A stretch of 64,000 bases of DNA from Acanthornis magna. Its lineage: Eukaryota > Chordata > Aves > Passeriformes > Acanthizidae. Under the pieces are notes generated by a model. It saw nothing but the letters and a program-made list of their open reading frames with translations, was not told the origin of the DNA and did no database searches. This document shows, piece by piece, positions 37,319 through 51,500 of this stretch. The DNA is taken from contig JAWUZG010000032.1 in assembly GCA_036785705.1 (NCBI GenBank), positions 13,720,001 through 13,784,000 on the forward strand, in the 5' to 3' direction. The position numbers and the translations under genes are program-made. Within the stretch, counting starts at the first letter, position 1. The number at the start of each line of letters is the position of its first letter.

Positions 37319-40300
37319 CATTTATGTGGCAAAGTACATACACAAGAAAAACACACTTCATGATGGAAACACACACTTGACTCTAACTATAACATAGCCA
37401 GAGGCACCATTATAATCATGAAGATGTCACTTGAGTTGTCTTGTCTGCATGCACACATTGATTTTTAAATACCAATTCACAGTCAACAAAAGAACAGATT
37501 CAAGCTGCTTATACCAGAAATTACTAGCAACCTACAGAATTAATTCACTTATTATGAAGACTTTAATCCTGCTTCCAGTGATTATGAATCATCATAAAAT
37601 CCATGATTTATGAGATGAATTATATAAATCACACTAGCTACTATACTATGAAAATAAAACTGTAGGACTGGACACAGTATAGTTTGACCCTTTTAGATTT
37701 TAGGTTTTAGCTGTAATATCTCTGGGACTCTATAGAACCAGCTCCAGCTCAGATCTCTTAGCTTGAATTCCCAAGGTGGAGACCATATTTATTTTCACTC
37801 TACATTTACTGCTTCTAACACTGTGTACTTTCAAAATGGAAAAATATTATTTTTCCAAACTGAGAAATGCTCACGGTTAAGCCTGCATTTTTTGTACGTT
37901 AACTTTAGGAAAAGGCCATAGGGTGCATACTGCACAGAGTTCAGCTCCCCCATGTTTTGGTGACTCTCTGGAACACTCCTTGAAGCATTACTGTAGGGTC
38001 AGGTTTTGTGAGATAAGAGAGAAAAGTCACTAAAGTCTTGGATCTCTGGGGACAAAACATGTTTTCCGTAATGGCAATGCAAAAATACAAAATGAAAACG
38101 TTTTCAGCTTTTGTTTGAATGAGAAATGTACAGAACAGAATATAAGCAAATGGTACAAAAAATGGCTGACTTCACTGTCTTCAGTTACAGAGTTTTGATT
38201 AAAGAGTTGAAGAAATGTGGTGTAGAGCTGGAATATGTACAGCATGTATCCTGTCTTTTTTTTCGAAGTGGGACTATAATACTGACAAGCAGACACTGAA
38301 CATTGGATGTTTAAAGCATGTCTTTGAAAAAAATCATTTTCAGCAGACAGATATGCCAAAGCAGGAAGCCCCCATTACGGCAGCCCTGCTGCAGTCGGTG
38401 TCCTGTAGCTGTGGGAAGTCTGACCCACAGCACCAAACTCTGCAGGATTGTGGCCATGGCTGCCCTCACTTTGGGTCCTTTTCTTCTGGACATTGAGAAG
38501 GGAAATGTTGTACTGTTTGGCTATAGCCTGCTCACTGCTGACAAGCTAATCTCCCGTGGCAGACTGCCTCTCCCTCCAACAAACACACTCAGGCTGTTCT
38601 TGCTGTCAGCTGAGCAAACCCTGCAGAGCTCGTGTGTTCTGTATTTTGAACTCTGATATTAACGATTTTATTCACTTAGGCTGCGGTGGTGCTGAGGGAA
38701 TGTCAGTGCTTTTTTTATTCTTATATTGCTAATAATCTCCACAAACTCCAGAGCTCTTTCTTGTTTTTATTAAAAATTGAATGCAGAAAAACAGATTTAT
38801 ATAATCCTCCCAAATTCATATAAGGAAATTAAATTGACACAATACCCTACATCCTGGTGGAAAAATCTAATCTTAAGGGCAGCCCAAGACAATCCCTTTC
38901 ATGCCCACAAGTGCATGAGACGAATAACGTCACTTCTTTTCCCTGTACAGTCTGGCTGTGGGTTTCTCCCATCACTGTGCAAAGCCCCTTCAGGAAGCAG
39001 CAAACTGTCAAGCTCCTTTCTCATTGAGCTAATGGCATCTGACTCATATCAGATGAAAACAGAGGATCCCTACACAGATGTGCCATGGCTATACCACTGA
39101 TAGCACGAGAGGTAGATATTTATGTTCCCTGGAAATGACAGACTAAGGGGGTTGCAGACAGAGGATTGTTGATTAGATGAATAAATAAATAAATCAAAAT
39201 TTAAAAAAATTCTAGTAGTCAAAAAATTTTAGCACAATTATCTCTCACCAGGATCTTTACCCAAATATGGGTATGTTCTTGGTCCTGTCAGATCACTTAA
39301 GTGAGTGGAAGACTTTTTTCCCTTTGCTGGAACTTGCCCTCTATGCGAAGACACAAACATATTTGCAAGTCATGATATAAAAAACTATTACCCTGAAAAG
39401 CAGTCAGCCTGAGCAACGAGAATTGATACCTCATCATTATTAATTATTCAAGTTCAGATTTTCTCACAAAAGTTTATAATAGGGAAGCTGCCACAGAGCA
39501 AGGAAGACATGAGGCTGCAGGATAATAAAACATGGTTCTTTATAATTAATTACCTTTTTCACTTGTCTAAATTTAGAGATGTCAGAATAAGATGCGAAAT
39601 ACTCTTTCTCTTACTTTGGATGTTTGCTGTTTATTATGGCTCAGCATTTCCTCCATCTGAAAGTCTAGCATTTAGTGGGGAGGTTTAGTTGACATGAATG
39701 ACAGGTCCCTGCGTGGCCTATCATGGTCCCCAGCAGGGTTAACATTCACTTCTTCCATATTGATTTCTAAATATTAAGTGGGAATGAACTAGTAGAGTAG
39801 GTGGTTGGGATTTTTTCTCTCAGAATGGAGTGTTCCTGATAAAAAAAGTCTTAAATTTACTGCTGTTGTGTATTTGCTGAGTTTCAGTTAGATAACAAAA
39901 ATCTCTTAACGAAAAGTTTTAAATTTACAGTCTGAGAGAATAATCATAAACATACCATATACAATGTTTTCGAAAGCAGTCAAATAATTTTTGTGTATTA
40001 CACTTTAAAAAAACCAAAACAGCAACCTTGGCTAACACAGCATTCGATTTCCATATTTTTCCATAACTTTCAACTGTTTTATATTGGAGACAGTATATTT
40101 CCCTTGCTAATAATTGTGTCTTGTCATTTTTGAGCATACATTGTATATATCTGGGGGAGAGAGGTTCTTACGTACAAGATTTGTAGGGGAGGAATAATAA
40201 CAACTTACAAAATGCAGTGAACCGCTGATGTAAAATCTTCTTCTTGTGTAATAAATGGTGAAAAGGCTTAGACAACTACTTTCACTGTCAGCTTTAGTTG

Positions 40301-40354
40301 TTTGTGAGCTTTATTTATAGGGGTTTTTTTGTTTTGTTTTTTTTTGCTGTGCAG

Positions 40355-40483
40355 GCTAAGAATAATCTCCTGTCTGATGAATGCGAATGGTCAGGATTAA
40401 GGGTTCTGGGGCAGGAAGGACAAGAGGAAATAGTGAATTACTGTCATATGCAGAGGTTTGGGCTGATGCCAGGTGCTGTGCAG
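40355..40483 (+). other. Candidate exon, plus strand (weak)
   Basis: The long T-rich tract ending TTTTTTTTTGCTGTGCAG is a strong 3' splice-site sequence. The following bases are open to at least 40537 in the frame starting GCT AAG. The possible donors CCAG|GTGCTG (after 40472) and GCAG|GTGTGG (after 40483) are mediocre. The translated segment is unrecognised. Confidence 0.12.
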
Positions 40484-43299
40484 GTGTGGGATTACGATGC
40501 AGTTCCCTATTTTTTCAGCAAGCCCTTCCACTCATGACTGCATTTTCACGTGCAGGTTACCTCCTTCAGGAGCTCAGCTACATCCTTGTGTGAAGCGCCA
40601 TCCCAACAGAATTCAAATGCTTAATGGGAAATAGAAGAATTTTTTATAAAACTTCTCCTGCCATTTAACAAAACGGTAGATTTTCAGAGGTTGTAACAGC
40701 ACATATGCTACTCATGCAATTTGGTCTTTGCAAGTGAATTGCTCTGGCATCTCCAGCATATAAACCCCCTTATTGTTAAGGCAATGAGTCGGGGGTTAAT
40801 TAAACATCCTGGGGATATTTTTGGTAGCACTATACTTTGTATCTCAGATCAAACATCACTTGAACAGGGATTTTATATATGTTTCATTCCATTTTATTGT
40901 GCTATGACCAGCATGAAAATTTTCAATCACATTCTTGTAACAAAAAGTTTGTGAATTTCAAGTGAGAATACAAAGTCTAAAATTCCACTGGTTAAGGAGA
41001 AGTGTGGGGACTCGAAAAATCTACCCCTTGTCAATAGAAGACACATGAACACTTTTACTATATAATCCATAGCACAAAACCTCAGTGATTTTGGTAAATG
41101 AACATATTGCAGACTTAAGGCTTCTCTCTTGCAACAGCTCTGTCATTATATCCATAACTACTATTGCAAGTAAAAAGTTGTGCAAACACAAATGCCTTGG
41201 TTCAAAAGTCAGGTTAAATTCAAGCCTTTTAGGTAGTAAAAAATACTGGAGCAAAGATGGTACTTTGAGAGACATATAAGTAATTTGAATCCTAATTTCA
41301 AAATGTCTTCAGAGCCAGGTCTGAAATGGGCTAAGGTGTTGAAAAGTTCAAGTTCACAACTACAAAAAGTTGTGAATTATCAGCAATTACCTGTTCTGAA
41401 AAGGGGAAGAAAATTCCCCCTATAGTGCTTGGAGAGAGTTAAAGACTCAACATCTATGAAAGAACCATGCAATATCCAATTAATGGGAAGAGGAAATATA
41501 GAAACTACCATTGAAGAAAAGGGAGTACTCAAAATATCCAGCATTATGAACACAGTGTGCAGACTGGATGATTTAAGTCCTGTAATGTTGCAGAAAGTAT
41601 TATGAAGATGATATATGGGCAAATTGTATCTTGACATTAATACTTGTCAGATCTTTCCAGTTCTGGCAAAACAAATATTAATTTTGACTTCCTGTAAAGA
41701 TATGGAACTGCAACTCAATACATTCAATAACTAAGGGCAAGGTTTTCAAGAAAACATTCTGACATCAATTTTTGAATGCAGGAAAATCTAGATTCAATTC
41801 TTAATTTAATGTTCAGAGACCAGTACCAACATTGTCTTTGGAAACACCCATGGACAACTCATCTTTTGCAGAAATTGTCATAATACTTAAGGGTTGCAAC
41901 ATTGTCCTGAAGAAGAGTGTTGAAAATCTGTGCCTTTTAAATACTTTTATCCTAAATCCTTTGGATCTTATTTGAATAGCAAGAGTCTGAATGTTTGGGG
42001 AAGAGAGATGTTTGCTTGTTCGTTTGTTTCTCTCACTTTTATTTTTAGCTAGACATTAGTTTTCCTATGTAAACAGCCATTCTCAACAACTTTTTCTGTG
42101 TTTCTCATGTGAGAGCTTTTGACTCAAAAAGTAAATAAATATACAGGCTTGTAGCTGAGATTTAGTTCTGATTAATATGGAGATAATCCCTGGGAATGTA
42201 AAGATACTGTGTAATTAAGATAAAAAGGCGAGGCAAAAAAAAGACCAAATAGGAAAGCGTGCCTTAAGAGAAGGGTTGAGGGGGCTGACCATTTTTAGTC
42301 TAGGGAAAGAGAAGGCTAAGGAAGAGCAAGTCTTCTGAAATGTCACAGGCTTTCTAGACGTGTGAAATCTCCTGACTCCAGAAGTGATTAGATGATAGTC
42401 AGGAATGGTCTGAGTACCCTGAGTTGTCTCTTGGTGCAGAAGGTAGGCCTGGATCATAAGTCAGTGTTGCTGCCCAAGCAAGATCCACATCCCCTTCCCA
42501 GAGAAGCAGCTGCTTTCCAAACTCTGCAGGAGGCAGGTTTTGCTGTCACATATAGGGCCCTGATGGTGCTGACAGTGGGGAGCAGGAGACCACCATTTGG
42601 AATTTTTTGTCTCCCACAAATGCTCCCCCCCAACTGTCATGTGCTTAATAGCTGCTGGAATGACATTTTTTCCCCAAACCAAAAGTTTGATTCTTTTGTG
42701 TTTCCTTTCTGTGCTACAGATACATGATGCAACAGTTTCAGGATCACCATGATCTACCTGCCCTAAACATATCAACACTTTTTCTAACTAATAGATCTGC
42801 ATCTTAGAATTTACATTTGATTAAAGGTAATTCAACAGCTCTGACTCTTTCAAAAACTAACTCAAAAAATTTCTAGCCATACTCTTGAGAAGATATTTTT
42901 CCTCAAATCCGACTATTTAGAAACTCATTTCCTCCTTTTTACAATGAATGTATGCTACGCATTCTTGTGAGACCCATTCGTTACCAAACAAATACAAGTT
43001 CTAATTGGAGGAAGTAACTTTTTCCACAAAGAGTGTGAGATACAAACACATGCCAGAACCCTCCTGCTATGCTCCACATAAAATGTGAAAAATACTTGGG
43101 AGTTAGCTAATCCAGTTCATCCATTTTTCCAAAGCTTTAATTCCTCCTGACTGTACATAATTAAACAATCTAGATACTTTATTTTTGTCCTAACAAGACT
43201 GGTAAAGGTGCCCCTTATTATATATGTACTCACTGTACAATACTTCTATTCCTACCTTGAAATACGCTCTTTGTTTTCACAAAGAGCCAGAAATGTCCC

Positions 43300-43360
43300 C
43301 AGGTGACAATGGAGCATCCCTTCCTATTGACTTCTGTGGGAGCTGGGAATAAAGCAGACC
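43300..43360. repeat. Possible ancient amniote repeat remnant
   Basis: GACAATGGAGCATCCC followed by CCTATTGACTTCTGTGGGAGC resembles the CATTGACTTCAATGGGAGC core of the ancient repeat at 2.6 kb, with an AGCAGACC end. It is short and diverged, so it could be chance. Confidence 0.3.
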
Positions 43361-46300
43361 ACCCAGAAGAAGAATTTTGAAGAAAAAGCTCTCTTCACTT
43401 GAAGAAAAGCTTATTACAGGCTCCTTTCCAAGTAGGAAGTGACCTTTAAAATTAATCTTTAGCAAACCACTCACGCATCACTAACTTAAACAAACACTAT
43501 AGTCTTAGCTAAACCAGGGAGTATATTTCCTTCCTGCTGATTTGTTCCCAATTAGTGTTGTAACAGAGGGAAGTAGAAGATCCTCAAAGGAAGTAAGCAA
43601 CAGATGCAAGATGTTTGGAAAGTTATTATAATTTGTGTAAACATTATCCTGGAATAAACCAAGCATTAGCCAAATTAGGGGCATCAATCATATTCATAAC
43701 CAATCTTTTTGTTCAGCAAAATGGATCCATGTCACAACGTGAATGTTTTTCCAAAACAAAAGATGGGGTCTTTTAAAGTCCTGAAGTCCTTTAGCTTGCT
43801 CTGTGTTCACTAAAAATTGAGAAATGCCCTGAGAATAATGCAATATGGCATGCAGACCCTGGTCTCCTTAAGCTGCCCAGAGTGAGTTTCCTACTCATAA
43901 ATGCCCCTTCATTTACACAGAAAATCACACTTCTTTTTCTCTTCAGTAATATGGAACCTTTTTATAAACAAGGCCCATTTAGGCAAAAATAATTACCCTT
44001 CTCCAAAAACTTGAAATTGGTTGAAAATTTGTGGAAGCAAATGGAAACATGCTAAAACATACTTTTCCTTTTCAGTACCTAGGAAAAAGGCATGCACGAA
44101 AAGTGACTAGGAAAGGTTTTTGTTGTCAGTAGACTGAAACCCATTATTAGTCCTTCAGATCTCCCCTGGGATGTGGTATTTTCCAGAGCGCTGAGTGAAA
44201 TAAAACAAGACTAACAATGGCTTTTTTTTCCTAACCTACCGTGGATATCTCTAAACTCACACCTGAATTTCTTTGAGATTCTAAACTGTCAGAGGATAAC
44301 TACAGATTGACACACTATATTCAGATCACCCCTTCAGCATCGGCACAACTATGATCTTCTATTTGCTACAAAGCTAAATCTGTCTTTACTAAAACACAGG
44401 TCCTACACCAAGCTCCTCCTATGCATGGAAAATTTTAATGCATGTATATAAAGGAATATATATATTTATGCTAGTAAGTCAAACAGGTCCAGGCCCATTT
44501 TCTAATCAACAGGCACAGAACAGTCCTTGTCAAAACTATTAAATTCCTTTCCTCTGAAAAAGCAGGATAAATGGAAAACACCTAAAAGTTTGGCCCTGGC
44601 TTGGGATGCTGTGATGCTTGGGATGAGGATGGTTGTGTGCCAGGAGGTAGGGGCAGACCTCACAGCTGAGCAGAAAGTATACGCCCAGACATTGATCTAC
44701 CAAGCTAAAGCTTATATTTATTTTGCATCTTCATACCTATGTTTATTTCAAAACCAAACCCCATTTTGTGTAATGCCAGTGTAATGCCAATTTTAAATCT
44801 TAAGTGTAGCCATAAAATATTATGCATTTAATAACAAACATACAGGGCCCATTTCTTTTGCTGAGTACAGTGGCAGAGTTGTTGCTCTGACTGTAGCACT
44901 GAACCAGATTTCTTCCTTGCTGTTCCTTTTCTGTTTCTCATTTTATTGATTTGGTTGGGTGGTGTTTTTTAAAGCTAGTCAGGCTTTCTACCCCCCTTTT
45001 TTTTTTTAAATCTCTTTTCCAAAGCAAAAAGGAATCACAAAGCATGGTGTGTGCCTGTATATGAGAGTACACCCATATGTGTTTGACAAACATTAAGTTC
45101 TTGCTAATGTAATAGAAAAAGGCAGCTGGGGAAAACAAATGGATCCTGTGAGCCTGTAGAGTTATGCCTGAGTAGAGGCTGCTTCAGGCACTTCTATGTT
45201 ATTAGGTGTCAATTAATGCAAAAGGAAAATTTGCCCTTCTAATTCCCAAATTAACAGAAAGCCTGGAGCTTCAATAATGAGAAGATCATGGGAAGCTGTG
45301 AACTGTTAGTCTGGGTACTAGCAGGGTACTTGATTTGGCCGTCAAATCCTGTTTCACAGCGTTCAGTGGGGATGCCACCACTGCACATGGGGACACTGCA
45401 GTTTGTCACTTGACTGAAGATGTGCCCACCACAGCCCAAGAAATAGGAGTCAATTCTCTATAAGTCACTAGCTGAAAATGTTCTGGATCATGTGTTACCA
45501 AACACTAAAAAGCCACAAAATCGTAACAATTTGCAGCTGCTTAGAGCACTTGTGAAATAACAAAGAGGTTCCAGTCTGCTGAGTCAGATTGTCACACTGA
45601 GATACCTGCCACCACAACTGACACTTTTGGGTAAATGGTTCAGAAAATAAAAGGTTGGGAAATTCATGTCCCTTCCTAATTTGTCTGAGTTAGAGAATAC
45701 ATGGCATGCAGAAAACATAGGAGAACTGTGGGAGAGTCAAGGTAGCAAAAGCTGAATTGCTCCTCTCTGTCTTATTTACCACTATAAAGGACCTCAGGTT
45801 TTTGCATTCTAGGTTTGACATTTCCTCAAATGCAGATGATTATCTGCTTTGTCAAACAAAATAATTGGAATTTAAATAGCATCTTTATTATATATTTTTT
45901 TTTATTTTCATTAGTCTGGACATATTTGCATGTGACACAAAATTTTATTCTCCTGTCTAAATTAGAACCCTTGAAGTAAAATATGAATACAGATTTTTCG
46001 GAAGCTGTTGTTGCTGCTAATTGACCTGTTGCCAAAGGAATGACCTCCCTTTACAGCTATCCAAACCAGATAGCATCACAGGACATTTGCCACAACTTGT
46101 TATCGTGAAAATTCAAGTTTCTATACATATAATGTAAAGGAAAGGGTAAAATGCCAAAATGCCTTGGGAAACTGCCCTTCCTTTGGGAAGAGGCCATGAG
46201 TGACCTTGCCAAACCACTCAGTTGTTGTGCCTGCACTGAACAAGCCAAGTGCTGGGTTTCCATGCAGGACCTGAGCAACCTAGTTAACAAACTGTCAACA

Positions 46301-48047
46301 AACTGTCAACAACTGCTTTCTAGGGTGGGTAGTTTTCAATTGTGAGGCTCCTGCTGCTTTTGTAGGTGACCCTGTCCCATCCACAGCTTTGGAAATAGGA
46401 CAGAGATTGTCCTGGAAACTTCTGCAACTTTTGGCACTGCTGCCTCCCATCTTCATGACTTCTTGATGGGAGAAGTCAGTAACTGCATTGTCCTACAAAC
46501 TTCAGTCTTCTCATCCCTGGTATTCATTATATTTCCAAAGCTCTTGAATAAATCACTAAGGTCACAGAAAGTCTCTACTTTTGTTTCTAAGAACACCTTG
46601 GCAGTGGCATAAAAAATATCCTGAAAACCTCTGTCTCCTTCATTTAAGTTGTGAGCAGTACCAATACTTTTCAGCTATTTTCACCAGGTGAAAGGTGTGT
46701 GGTTGTTGTGGTTATCCCTAGGGAAGCCTTGATACAAGGCAAGGAGAAATGGGGAAGTCAACTGAAGACTTCTTCTTCCTTTAGAATACTCGTTATTATC
46801 AGGAGTAGCTGAAATCATTAAGTCGGTCCATATCTTTAGAATACTCTTTAACTATCCATCATTACTAGATATCGCTTCTATATAGCCTGTTCTTACCAAA
46901 TCCCTTTCTCTGTCCAAGGAAATATGGACTTGTAATTTAAATATCCTACATGTAAATTTTACAAATAGATCAGATATATGTAAAGACCTTCAGCTGATAA
47001 TGAAGGTGATAGCACATCCATTTTACTGTAATTGGAATGGAATTTTGGTATAGATTTATACACAGATTAGATTAGATTAGATTTATGTTCATTTAGCATC
47101 AGCAAAACCTCATGTCCTAATAAAGTGGTCTCTGGTGGTAGTTCTTTTCTTTTTTACACATTATTAACTTTTTTTTCAATTTTAACTTCATATTAAAATC
47201 AACATTTTTTTCAGGAAACTTCAAATGAATATTTTTTCAATTAAGAAAGCTCTTATTAACCTAACCTTCCCCCCCTACAATAAATGACATTTTATAGGCT
47301 AATTCTGAAATAAGAGGAAAAAGAAAGGTCTTGATTATAGAATTCAGTATATTTTAGAAGGGCAAAACATTTTCTTCATTTGCAGTTGAACTTTAACTAA
47401 GCTTTCCTTCTTATAGCATTAAAATGGGATGGATTATTAGGACTGAAATTGTCCAGGTAGAGGAGAGACATATTATGACAACTGGCCTGTGATTAGGGAC
47501 CACCTATCTGTGAGGCAGGAAAAATAAACAGTCATAAAACAACAGACATAATCACAATCAGAACAAATAATTCAGCTTGACTTATTCTTCCTTTGTTTTA
47601 TATGTAAAAACCATTATAAAGCATTTTGAAAGTTTTGCAACTCAGAGTTATTCCTATATAAAGTATTTTGGAGTTTTTAAAATAGTGCAATATAAAATTG
47701 CACTATTCATTTGCATTGCAATATAAACACTGAGAACTTCTAAAAATACACTGGACTTCTGAAAAATTAGATCTGGGCTTTACTGAGTCCAGTGTTAAAA
47801 TAAAGTAATAACATTTAAAGAAAGACATCAAAGGTTCTTTAGTGTAAATGCATGTTCTTACCTAATATTACCTTATGACAAATCTTGCTAATATGCAAAT
47901 TTAGGCTAGATATGTAGTCTCTTTTGTGAGCTTATATTTTCATTTGATTTTGGCTAGCTCTCTTCTTCCAAAAGAATGCTAATTTAAGAATTAAATAAAG
48001 ACAGAGATTTCTTGTAATTTCCACTTACTTGCCTTTGGGTTTGATTG
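43361..48047. other. Non-coding unique DNA, no gene recognised
   Basis: No recognised gene or recent repeat. Small features are 2.8 copies of an 11-bp AACAAACTGTC unit (about 46286-46315) and four copies of an AGATT unit (about 47064-47083). Open frames are under 90 codons and unrecognised. Confidence 0.55.
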
Positions 48048-48148
48048 GTGCCATGTGCTCTGGGATGACCCTGCTTGAGCAGGGAGGTTGGACAGGATGA
48101 CCCACTGTGGTCCCTTCCAACCTGACCCATTCTGTGTTTCTGTGATTG
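48048..48148 (+). mobile_element. CR1 LINE fragment, 3' tail (plus strand)
   Basis: About 100 bases of CR1 3' end in plus orientation: GTGCTCTGGGATGACCCTGC, TTGAGCAGGGAGGTTGGAC, AGGATGACCCACTGTGGTCC, CTTCCAACCTGACC, then the terminal repeats ATTCTGTG and TTTCTGTG. It retains only the 3' UTR, with no ORF2 left. The terminal octamer repeat is better preserved than in the 21-kb copy. The minus-strand open frame across it is antisense CR1 and not a gene. Confidence 0.92.
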
Positions 48149-48472
48149 GAGCATATTGTTATATAGCATATAATTTTGTGCTTCGTAAACCTAAAACTTT
48201 TCCCAATGCTGTTGAAAGTGCAGAATGAAAATTGTCAAATTTGGTCTCCCAAAGAGAGATGGAAAAATGAACTGAATAAAAGCTTTTACTCACAAATTCA
48301 GGATTCACTTCCTTAATTGGAGATTATAAAAGGAAATAAAAATCCTAACATTAAGTCCTCATTCTTCAAGAGGAGTACTCTTAACATCCAAAACTTACAG
48401 GCTGAACTTCCAAATTCTATGTAAAATAATGAAGTCAGAGGGGCACTTCAGAGAGCAACTCTTTCCCTACAG

Positions 48473-48516
48473 TTCAGATATAGATTTCTTTGACTTGAAT
48501 GAGCCATTCTGGAGAG
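48473..48516 (+). other. Candidate micro-exon, plus strand (unproven)
   Basis: A 44-base segment lies between an acceptor CTCTTTCCCTACAG and an excellent donor GAGAG|GTGAGT. One frame is open and reads SDIDFFDLNEPFWR; the other two contain stops. It is not recognised as part of any protein I know. The acceptor's pyrimidine run is short. Confidence 0.15.
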
Positions 48517-51500
48517 GTGAGTATTTCTTGGAGTCGACTACAGGAAGAAGCTAGGTGGCCAACTGAGACAAAATTACTCACTTTGAGGTATCTGTAAAGA
48601 AGGATCCCATACTGAGAAACTTTCAAGTAGAAGTAGTTGGACTTTCACCAACACATTCACCATAACATCTGCTTTACAGACACTTGCTGAAAAAGAACTG
48701 CCTGCATTTTTTAACCTCCTTGCACAAGTTTTAAAATATTGATTTGTCAGAAAAAGTTGAAACTTTTGTTCACCCAAACAGAGCAGTCAATTTATTTTTC
48801 CTTCTTTGATTTATTTCAACCATGTGCATTTTTTAATGCTAGTTTACATATTATAATATTTCATTTAGGTTTTTTAGCAGTATGAGACCAACATCATTTA
48901 AAAAGCATGCAAATCAAACTAACTGCAACGTGTGCTTTATTAATATTCAGAAAGTACACAACTACTCATGCAGCAAGACCAAAATTGAGACCTGCTCCCT
49001 TTTTTCTCCCTAGTTTTTAGTGGAAATTTCAACCAGTAAGTTTACTGAATACTGAATTATACCACTTCATTAGTGCTTTCCTAAGTTCATCTGACTCTTA
49101 CTTCTGGTCTCTCATAGTTTAAGCTTCATGCCAGTATTAAGGTTAATCAATTTCCCCTCTTAAAACAGATTTTGTTCCTGCTTTCAACAGTCTTTACTGA
49201 AAGAAAACCAAAAACTGAACTTTTTTCTTATTCTGCTTAAAGTAATGTTTGTGACTTTGAACCTTTTCCTTTAATAAAGCATTCCTTTATGTCTCCCAGG
49301 ATTTTTCTGTCAGCTTTCTTTTGCATAGAGATGATGCTCTCTGCCAATGTGTTTACTCCCCTCTCTCTGCACAGGCTAAACTAATGAAAGATTCTACCTA
49401 TTATTGTGGTTTCTGTCTATTGATTTAATCAATTCTTTTTGGCCTCAAGAGGGGGACAGTATAACAGTGTGAGATATGTCTTAGCCTTGAAGAATAAAAC
49501 CATGAAAGTGAAAACAGGAATGACATTGTTTCCTGATCCGGGCTGAAATACTAACTCATTTGTCCTGAGAAACCCTCTCTTAAGATTGCTCTTCTGTCTT
49601 CATTTTTCCATATGTCAACTGAGGATAATGTATTTTGTCACAATGAAAATTTGGATAATTAAAGCTTTTAATGCAATCTTTGTGGAATAATTTGGCTTAC
49701 ATTTCTAGCAATCAGGGAATCAATAGCCTCAGGTTTCAAATATCCCAAACAGTTATTTTTTGAACTCTAGAAAAATAACAATGTCATCAGAACATTTGGA
49801 TGAATTGACCCTTAATTCACCATATGAGCCAATATTAAATGTTTCAGTTAAATAAAATATTTTGATCTGCATGCTTTTTCTTTACACTTTTTTCTTTTGT
49901 AAATATGCACTCAGATAAAACTAGAGATGCTACTTTGAAAATAAAAGCTAATATTTTTTGTATGCTTAAATTCATCTCTCAGTATATGTGTCATTCTCAT
50001 TTGTTGTATAGACTCTGACATTCCTAATCTGCAGTTTAAAACTAACAGTACTAAATAAAAAAAATTGTAACCAGTCATGTTATTCCAAAAGGGGATTATG
50101 ATTATATTAATTCCCGGAACAATAAAAACTTAGGAAGAGTTTTCTTTTTGTTTGTGACTGAGTCACTTTTGAGTGATTATTGTAATGCTGCTGGATTACA
50201 GTAATCACTGTTGCATGATAGGGCAACTAAAGGCTGTATATAGTTTAAGGCCAAATAGATATCACGTTATTAAACAACATCTACAACAAATAAAACAACT
50301 GTGTCATGCCTCACAAGAAATACCAAAATATTACCAGCCTGAGTGTTTTCCACCTACACTTCAAGTTTCAATTGAAAGCATTCATTGAGTTCCTAAGCAA
50401 AATGGTGTCAGAGTGCCCGTCAGATCCCCAGGACTTCTGGGGGAAGAACTGGGGCAGCATCACCCACAGTCACATTTGAGTAGGGCTGGGATGTGCAGTC
50501 TTGGGGCACTGTTGACATGGCTGGGGCAGCATCCCATGCCATAGCCCCATCTCCAGCTGCCTCCCAGGGTGCTGAGGGGACTCTGCATTCACAATCAGGG
50601 TCTGCCTGCACAACACCTCTCATCAAGAAGGTCAGGGTGCCTTACACACAGCATTGTATCTACGCAGATGGACAGATTCAGGCTCACAGGAAGGCAGCTG
50701 TTGAAAAGATCCTATGTCGGAGTGGCAGGGAGTGAGCTCATTACTATTGGATCAAGTGTATTTATTTTTGCCAGCATTTGTATGATTCATGAATTGCTTT
50801 TCTACCGTTGGAAAAAAGTGTTCAATAAGTGAAGACTGTCTCTGTTCCTTGACTCCAGCACAGCATCTAGAATATTCCCATTTTAGAAAGCCTCCTGTAT
50901 TTCCTGAGTGCAGGGGATAGAGTGTTTAGTCATGCAAGGTAGACAGCATAGGTGAAGAAAACAGGAGGAAGATGTGAATCGATACACAACTCTCTGCAGG
51001 ATAGTGCTCCGATTTGCTAAATTTGTCTTCATGGGTAGTGAGATATGAATAGGGTTTTACTAACAGACGTTTCTAAATTAGAAATCACAGTCTATGTCAG
51101 TTTTAAATATGCAAAGATTTTAATTCTTTTAAGATTTGGTTTGTTTCTAAATGCATTGCATCTTTAATTAGTTCTAAACAGACTTTATTTCAAAATTTAT
51201 TGATTTCTTTTTATATCCCTTGCCATTCATTTTTTGAACGGCAAGATCCAGAGATAGCACAGGGTCTGGACACCTGAATACATCAGCACAGGAAAATCAA
51301 TAGCTCTGGAAAAGCCCCTAATCCCTCTGCATACTACACAGGCAAAATCAGGCTGCTCAAGGCGACTTAGAAAGGACCAGGTGCCATAGGGATATGGCTA
51401 AACTGGTTGTGTTTTGGAATCATGGATCTGCAGTGTCACTTCATTCCCTTCCAAAACATCTCCCTCAGAGCTGCAAAAAGGCAGCCCCACGCATTAGGAA

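Larger units (their letters stand above)
37013..43299. other. Non-coding unique DNA, no gene recognised
   Basis: No recognised gene. It contains the 37279-37318 duplication, an ATAA-type run (about 39178-39194) and an exon-like segment at 40355-40483. A GC-richer stretch at about 38340-38650 has overlapping open frames on both strands (for example 38318-38656 plus and 38311-38493 minus) with no recognisable product. Confidence 0.5.

Noticed and set aside
38318..38656. Overlapping open frames on both strands in a GC-richer stretch
   Set aside because: Three frames are open over the same bases, which is a composition effect; no family recognised.
47984..48169. Minus-strand open frame over the 48-kb CR1 tail
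   Set aside because: Antisense of a CR1 3' UTR plus flank; no coding evidence.
50440..50740. GC-richer patch as a CpG island or promoter
   Set aside because: CpG dinucleotides are few and no core promoter or exon pattern is seen.
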